NCBI GenBank assembly: GCA_016194285.1
Contig: JACQBZ010000011.1
Location: 1-59,151, forward strand
Origin: Nitrospirota bacterium
GTDB lineage: Bacteria > Nitrospirota > Nitrospiria > JACQBZ01
Length of the DNA: 59,151 bases
Reading direction: 5' to 3'
Numbering within the stretch: position 1 is the first letter of the stretch; each line of letters opens with the position of its first letter. Shown one piece after another: positions 55,486 to 59,151 of the stretch. The notes beneath the pieces were generated by a model. The model saw nothing but the letters and a program-made list of their open reading frames with translations, was not told where the DNA came from and did no database searches. Made by a program: the position numbers and the translations under genes.

Positions 55486-58329
55486 TTACATATCCTTCTC
55501 GTTCTTCCGCTTCTTATTGTTCAACACCGCATGTGCGGCGGCGAGGCGGGCGATCGGAACGCGGTAGGGCGAGCAGCTCACATAGTCCAGACCGATCCGG
55601 TGGCAGAACTCGATCGAGGCCGGATCGCCGCCGTGCTCGCCGCAGATTCCGAGCTTGATGTCTTTTCGGGTATTTCGTCCGTCCCAGGTCGCCCGGCGCA
55701 TAAGGTAACCGACGCCGTCTTGATCCAGCGTGGCGAACGGATCGAACTCAATAATATTGGACGGCGGCTCCGTGATCACAAATCCGCACGAGCGACAGGT
55801 GTTCGTCTTCTTGTCCACGTCCGAGCCGTGGCAGTTGGGGCAGAGATCGGCCGTCGTCATGTAAAACTGGATGAACTTGGCCGCGTCGTCTCTGGAAAAG
55901 CCGTAGGTCGTCTGCGTCATGTCGTTCGTCCCGAACGAGAAAAACTCGGCCTCTTTCGCGATCTCGCCGGCCGTCACGGCCGCACGGGGAAGCTCGATCA
56001 TCGTGCCGACGAGATATTTGAGCCGGACGCCGTACTGCTTGATCACCTCATCCGCGGTTTTCCGAACCAGGTCCTTCTGGGCCTTCATCTCGGTCAGCAT
56101 CCCGACCAGCGGCACCATAATCTCCGGCACGATCTTTTTCCCCTCGCGTGCGATCTCGCAGGCGGCCTCCAAAATGGCGCGGACCTGCATCCGCGTGATC
56201 TCGGGCATCGTGATTCCCAATCGGCATCCCCTCAGACCCAGCATCGGATTAAATTCGTGCAGCTCCTCAACCCGCGCCAGGAGCCGCCGTTTCTCCTCCA
56301 ACAGATCGGCCTGTCGGTCCGACAAGGTGCGATCACCGTTATTAGATTCCAGCCTTGCGATTTCGACCATTAACTCTTCGCGCTTGGGAAGAAACTCATG
56401 CAGCGGAGGATCCAAGAGCCGGATGGTCACCGGATAGCCCTGCATTTCGCGATACAGGCCGAGGAAGTCGCTTTTCTGAAGCGGGAGGAGCTTGTTCAGA
56501 TATTGCTCCCGTTCCTCGCGGGTCCGGGATAGAATCATCTTCTGCATAATCGGGATGCGGTCCTCCGCAAAAAACATATGCTCCGTGCGGCACAGACCGA
56601 TCCCTTCCGCGCCGAATCCCCTTGCGATGTTAGCCTGATCCGGGATGTCGGCATTGGCCCGAATGCGGAGACGCCGGACCCGGTCGGCCCAGCTCAGAAT
56701 CGTGGCGAAGTATCGGTACTTCTGGGACTGTTGCGGCTTCATTTTTCCCTGAATGACCTGGATCACTTCGGATGACACCACGGGCAAATCTTGCGCGTAG
56801 ACCTGACCGGTGAAACCATTGATCGAAAGATAGTCGCCTTCTTTCAGTGTGACCGGGCCGATCTTGACCATCCGCTGCAGCTCTTTGACCTCGATCGCCT
56901 CACAACCCGCCACGCAGACCTTCCCCATCTGACGCGCCACGACGGCCGCATGCGAGGTCATGCCGCCCTTGGCCGTGAGAAACCCCATCGCCGCATCCAT
57001 CCCTTGAATGTCATCCGGGCTGGTCTCGCGCCGGACCAGGATTACGCGTTCCCCGTTCGCGCGCATCTCCACCGCCTTGTCCGGGGTCAGGGCAATTTTT
57101 CCGGCCGCGGCGCCCGGGCCGGCCGGCAACCCCTTTCCGACCGAACGGGCGGCCGATTCCGATTTGGAATCGAAGATTGGATAAAGATACTGGGCAATCT
57201 GATCCGGCGAGACGCGAAGAATGGCCTCTTCCTTTGTGATTTGTTTTTCCTTGACCATATCGACCGCGATCTTGACGGCCGCCAGCCCGGTGCGTTTACC
57301 CACGCGGGTCTGGAGCATATAGAGTTTTCCTTCCTGGATGGTGAATTCCAGATCCAGCATGTCCCGGTAATGGCGTTCCAACTTTTTGAAGACGCGCAAC
57401 AGCTCGCGATAGGCCGACGGCACCGTTCGGGCCAGGGATTCGATCGCCAGCGGTGTCCGGATCCCGGCTACGACATCCTCACCCTGCGCGTTCATCAGGC
57501 ATTCCCCGAAAAAACGCCGCTCTCCGTTTGAAGGATCCCGTGTAAACGCAACGCCGGTCCCGCTGGTGTCGCCCATGTTCCCAAAGACCATTGCGACGAT
57601 ATTGACCGCGGTGCCCCAGCTGTCCGGGATCCCCTGAAGTCGGCGGTAGGTCACGGCGCGGGCCCCGAACCATGAATTAAAAACGGCATTGATCGCCATC
57701 TTGAGCTGCTCGAACGGATCTTCCGGAAATTCGCGGCCGGTCTCCTGCTTCACCAATTTTTTGTACTGGGCGACGAGGAATTTCATCTCCTCCGCGCCCA
57801 GATCGGTGTCCAGCTTGGCCCCTCTCCGTTTCTTGACTTCGTCCAGAAGATGCTCGAACTGATCGCGCTTCATTTCCATGACGATACTTCCGAACATCGT
57901 AATAAAGCGGCGATAGGCATCGTAGGCAAACCGTTCGTTCCCGGTCTTCCGGACAATCCCCTTGAGGGTCTGCTCGTTCAATCCCAGGTTGAGCACCGTG
58001 TCCATCATCCCCGGCATCGAAGCCTTGGCCCCCGACCGCACCGAAACCAGCAGCGGCCGCTCGGAATCGCCGAAGGTCATCCCCATCGCCTGTTCGATCC
58101 TTTTTAAATCTTGAAGGGCCTGCTCCCACATCCCCTTGGGAAATCGCTTTCCGCTCTTGAAGTACTCGACGCAGGCCTGCGTGGTGATCGTATAACCGGC
58201 CGGCACCGGGATTCCCAAACGGGTCATCTCGGCCAAGCCGGCGCCCTTGCCCCCGAGAAGGTCTTTCATGTCGCCGCGCCCCTCGGCCTTGCCGCTCCCG
58301 AAATAATAGACATATTTTTTCTGTTTCAC
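55486..58329 (-). CDS. ppdK: Pyruvate, phosphate dikinase with a zinc-ribbon-like insertion
   Basis: Interconverts pyruvate + ATP + Pi and PEP + AMP + PPi. From the GTG at 58329 (GGAGG 5 bases upstream) it has 947 residues, beginning KQKKYVYYFGSGKAEG. An ATG four codons earlier (58341) is also possible. The ATP-grasp domain includes LLGGKGAGLAEM, the phosphohistidine domain GGMTSHAAVVARQMGKVCV, and the PEP/pyruvate barrel ends in ICGEHGGDPASIEFC. Near residue 830 an extra segment carries CPNCHGSDVDKKTNTCRSCG, a Cys-x2-Cys-x11-Cys-x2-Cys ribbon. This explains the length, greater than the usual 870-910. Repeat A lies 3 bp upstream of the ATG. Confidence 0.95.
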   Translation of the reverse strand: MKQKKYVYYFGSGKAEGRGDMKDLLGGKGAGLAEMTRLGIPVPAGYTITTQACVEYFKSGKRFPKGMWEQALQDLKRIEQAMGMTFGDSERPLLVSVRSGAKASMPGMMDTVLNLGLNEQTLKGIVRKTGNERFAYDAYRRFITMFGSIVMEMKRDQFEHLLDEVKKRRGAKLDTDLGAEEMKFLVAQYKKLVKQETGREFPEDPFEQLKMAINAVFNSWFGARAVTYRRLQGIPDSWGTAVNIVAMVFGNMGDTSGTGVAFTRDPSNGERRFFGECLMNAQGEDVVAGIRTPLAIESLARTVPSAYRELLRVFKKLERHYRDMLDLEFTIQEGKLYMLQTRVGKRTGLAAVKIAVDMVKEKQITKEEAILRVSPDQIAQYLYPIFDSKSESAARSVGKGLPAGPGAAAGKIALTPDKAVEMRANGERVILVRRETSPDDIQGMDAAMGFLTAKGGMTSHAAVVARQMGKVCVAGCEAIEVKELQRMVKIGPVTLKEGDYLSINGFTGQVYAQDLPVVSSEVIQVIQGKMKPQQSQKYRYFATILSWADRVRRLRIRANADIPDQANIARGFGAEGIGLCRTEHMFFAEDRIPIMQKMILSRTREEREQYLNKLLPLQKSDFLGLYREMQGYPVTIRLLDPPLHEFLPKREELMVEIARLESNNGDRTLSDRQADLLEEKRRLLARVEELHEFNPMLGLRGCRLGITMPEITRMQVRAILEAACEIAREGKKIVPEIMVPLVGMLTEMKAQKDLVRKTADEVIKQYGVRLKYLVGTMIELPRAAVTAGEIAKEAEFFSFGTNDMTQTTYGFSRDDAAKFIQFYMTTADLCPNCHGSDVDKKTNTCRSCGFVITEPPSNIIEFDPFATLDQDGVGYLMRRATWDGRNTRKDIKLGICGEHGGDPASIEFCHRIGLDYVSCSPYRVPIARLAAAHAVLNNKKRKNEKDM

Positions 58330-58343
58330 AGACGCCTCCATTT

Positions 58344-58416
58344 GTAGGGGCTCGCGTCGCCCCCTCCACCGGCAAAGCCGGATGGAGCTTCCCCTTCTCG
58401 CTCGCTTTGCTCGCTG
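58344..58416 (+). repeat. Repeat element A upstream of ppdK
   Basis: A full-length copy (GTAGGGGCTCGCGTCGCCCC, CACCGGCAAAGCCGG, GGAGCTTCCCCTTCTCGC, TTTGCTCGCTGG). Its GTAGGGGC end faces ppdK, two bases from the ATG at 58341. Confidence 0.92.
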
Positions 58417-58444
58417 GCAGATGATTCTATGGCCGCTGATCCGG

Positions 58445-58930
58445 TTATTGTTTTGCCATCGGTTCAAGCCCTAATCGGACCCGCCGCTTCTCGATCAAAT
58501 TTTTCTGCACCCGTTTTCCGATCACGATCAGAAAAGCCAGAAAAAGGATCGTTCCAATTAACGGGTAGTTCATCTTCCATTTATGCCGGGTATGAATTTT
58601 ACCGTCCTGGTCTTTCATAATCACCACATCGGTCAGGATCAATTTGTGGGTATTTCCGCTCGTGTCGCTCGGATCAAGCCATTCCACGCAGAATTGGGCG
58701 CGATCTTTATCGCCGACGGTCGTTTCCAACCAGTCTGTTTTTACACAGATAGACCGTCCCGGACTAAAATATTTTCCCCGCGACTCCAATTCGTCGAGAT
58801 CCACACCGGCAAACCGAAGCCCGCCCATAAAGAGCAGCCCTCCGATGAACACGAGCCCCCACGTCACCCGGCGGGCGTAAATCCTCAATTCCAGCCGACG
58901 ATGACCATCATCTATGAGGGGTGTCGACAT
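58445..58930 (-). CDS. Hypothetical two-helix membrane protein
   Basis: A 161-residue protein with one transmembrane helix near residues 25-43 (WGLVFIGGLLFMGGLRFAG) and one near 122-140 (YPLIGTILFLAFLIVIGKRV). The region between is extracytoplasmic and beta-rich, with CVKTDWLETTVGDKDRAQFC and its two cysteines. The C-terminus is basic. No family is recognised. It lies between glyS (stop 20 bp upstream of its start) and ppdK, so it may be in the same operon. Confidence 0.75.
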   Translation of the reverse strand: MSTPLIDDGHRRLELRIYARRVTWGLVFIGGLLFMGGLRFAGVDLDELESRGKYFSPGRSICVKTDWLETTVGDKDRAQFCVEWLDPSDTSGNTHKLILTDVVIMKDQDGKIHTRHKWKMNYPLIGTILFLAFLIVIGKRVQKNLIEKRRVRLGLEPMAKQ

Positions 58931-58950
58931 ACCGAGCCTGCCTAATGTCC

Positions 58951-59151
58951 CTATTTTTCTTTCGCGCCTTCTTCTACGATCACCTTTGTGAAATCGCCGA
59001 ATCGGAAAAAAAGCTCCGTGATTCCGCGCAAAAGGGCCAATCGGTTCTCCCGCACGGATCGATCCTTATCCATCACCATGACACCGTCGAAGAACGCATC
59101 GATCGGCCGACGCAGATCGGCCAGCGCCTTGAGAACCTCCGGATACCGTCT
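58951..59151 (-). CDS. glyS: Glycyl-tRNA synthetase beta subunit, 3' end (partial)
   Basis: The last 66 codons of the beta chain: RRYPEVLKALADLRRPIDAF is followed by FDGVMVMDKDRSVRENRLALL. This is the typical C-terminal DALR-type anticodon-binding segment of GlyS. The remainder lies past the right edge. It ends at a TAG 20 bp before the membrane protein gene. The window therefore comes from a bacterium with the alpha2beta2 type of GlyRS. Confidence 0.9.
   Translation of the reverse strand, partial: RRYPEVLKALADLRRPIDAFFDGVMVMDKDRSVRENRLALLRGITELFFRFGDFTKVIVEEGAKEK

Noticed and set aside
58342-58467. N-terminal extension of ppdK through repeat A
   Set aside because: The extra residues come from the repeat, and starts at 58341 or 58329 match the family N-terminus.

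Overview
The window is about 59 kb of a Gram-negative bacterial chromosome of moderate-to-high GC. It has lipopolysaccharide-export permeases, TonB-dependent receptors with their energy transducer, an outer-membrane porin, a lipoprotein c-type cytochrome and a sigma54 response regulator. The gene mix (two-subunit GlyRS beta chain, pyruvate phosphate dikinase, many c-type/periplasmic proteins) would fit an environmental lineage such as Nitrospirota or a neighbouring phylum. No 16S or other decisive marker is present, so the taxonomic guess is weak. Most genes lie on the minus strand in short, tightly overlapping operons.

Layout: 1-4.2 kb: a partial cytochrome c lipoprotein, a CBS-pair protein and a carboxypeptidase-regulatory-like protein, NAD kinase, a ferredoxin-NADP reductase-like flavoprotein and tRNA-Ala(CGC). 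4.2-6.7 kb: purM-purN and a TPR protein. 6.8-10.6 kb: two small exported proteins next to an NtrC-type two-component system with a candidate sigma54 promoter. 10.6-19.7 kb: tsaC, purE, a lipid-linked sugar transfer cassette (GT2, PAP2 phosphatase, GT39, flippase-like protein), purD, purH and a membrane methyltransferase. 19.8-24.1 kb: a MazEF-type module and an oligopeptide ABC transporter that lacks its ATPases. 24.3-29.6 kb: a 2-hydroxyacid dehydrogenase, an ExeA-like ATPase, a 991-residue TPR protein and CspA. 29.9-35 kb: lptF, lptG, a Kef-type antiporter and yacG. 35-43.7 kb: a complete vitamin B12 locus (two cobalamin riboswitches, btuFCD, tonB, two TonB receptors, PduO-type adenosyltransferase). 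43.8-47.5 kb: riboflavin synthase and a porin / phosphate-binding-like / diguanylate cyclase operon. 47.7-52.4 kb: a geranylgeranyl-reductase-like flavoprotein, an MFS exporter, an NDUFA9-like SDR and ribD. 52.5-55.4 kb: a methyltransferase, a UbiA-like membrane protein, PIN-type toxin-antitoxin genes and a GIY-YIG protein. 55.5-59.1 kb: pyruvate phosphate dikinase, a membrane protein and the 3' end of glyS.

The most unusual signal is a set of short dispersed palindromic repeats, labelled A-F here. Element A (about 72 bp, starting GTAGGGGCTCGCGTCGCCCC) has five near-full copies, one composite and one partial copy. Most abut the start or stop of a gene with the GTAGGGGC end facing the gene, one supplies a stop codon, and one sits in frame inside purN. 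Element B (25-bp palindrome, arms GGGGACAGATTT / AAATCTGTCCCC) occupies the same variable stem in both cobalamin riboswitches. Elements B, C and D are also nested inside one copy of A. C is in frame in an MFS transporter and D forms the ribD leader. This looks like a family of mobile palindromes that targets RNA hairpins, protein loops and gene edges.
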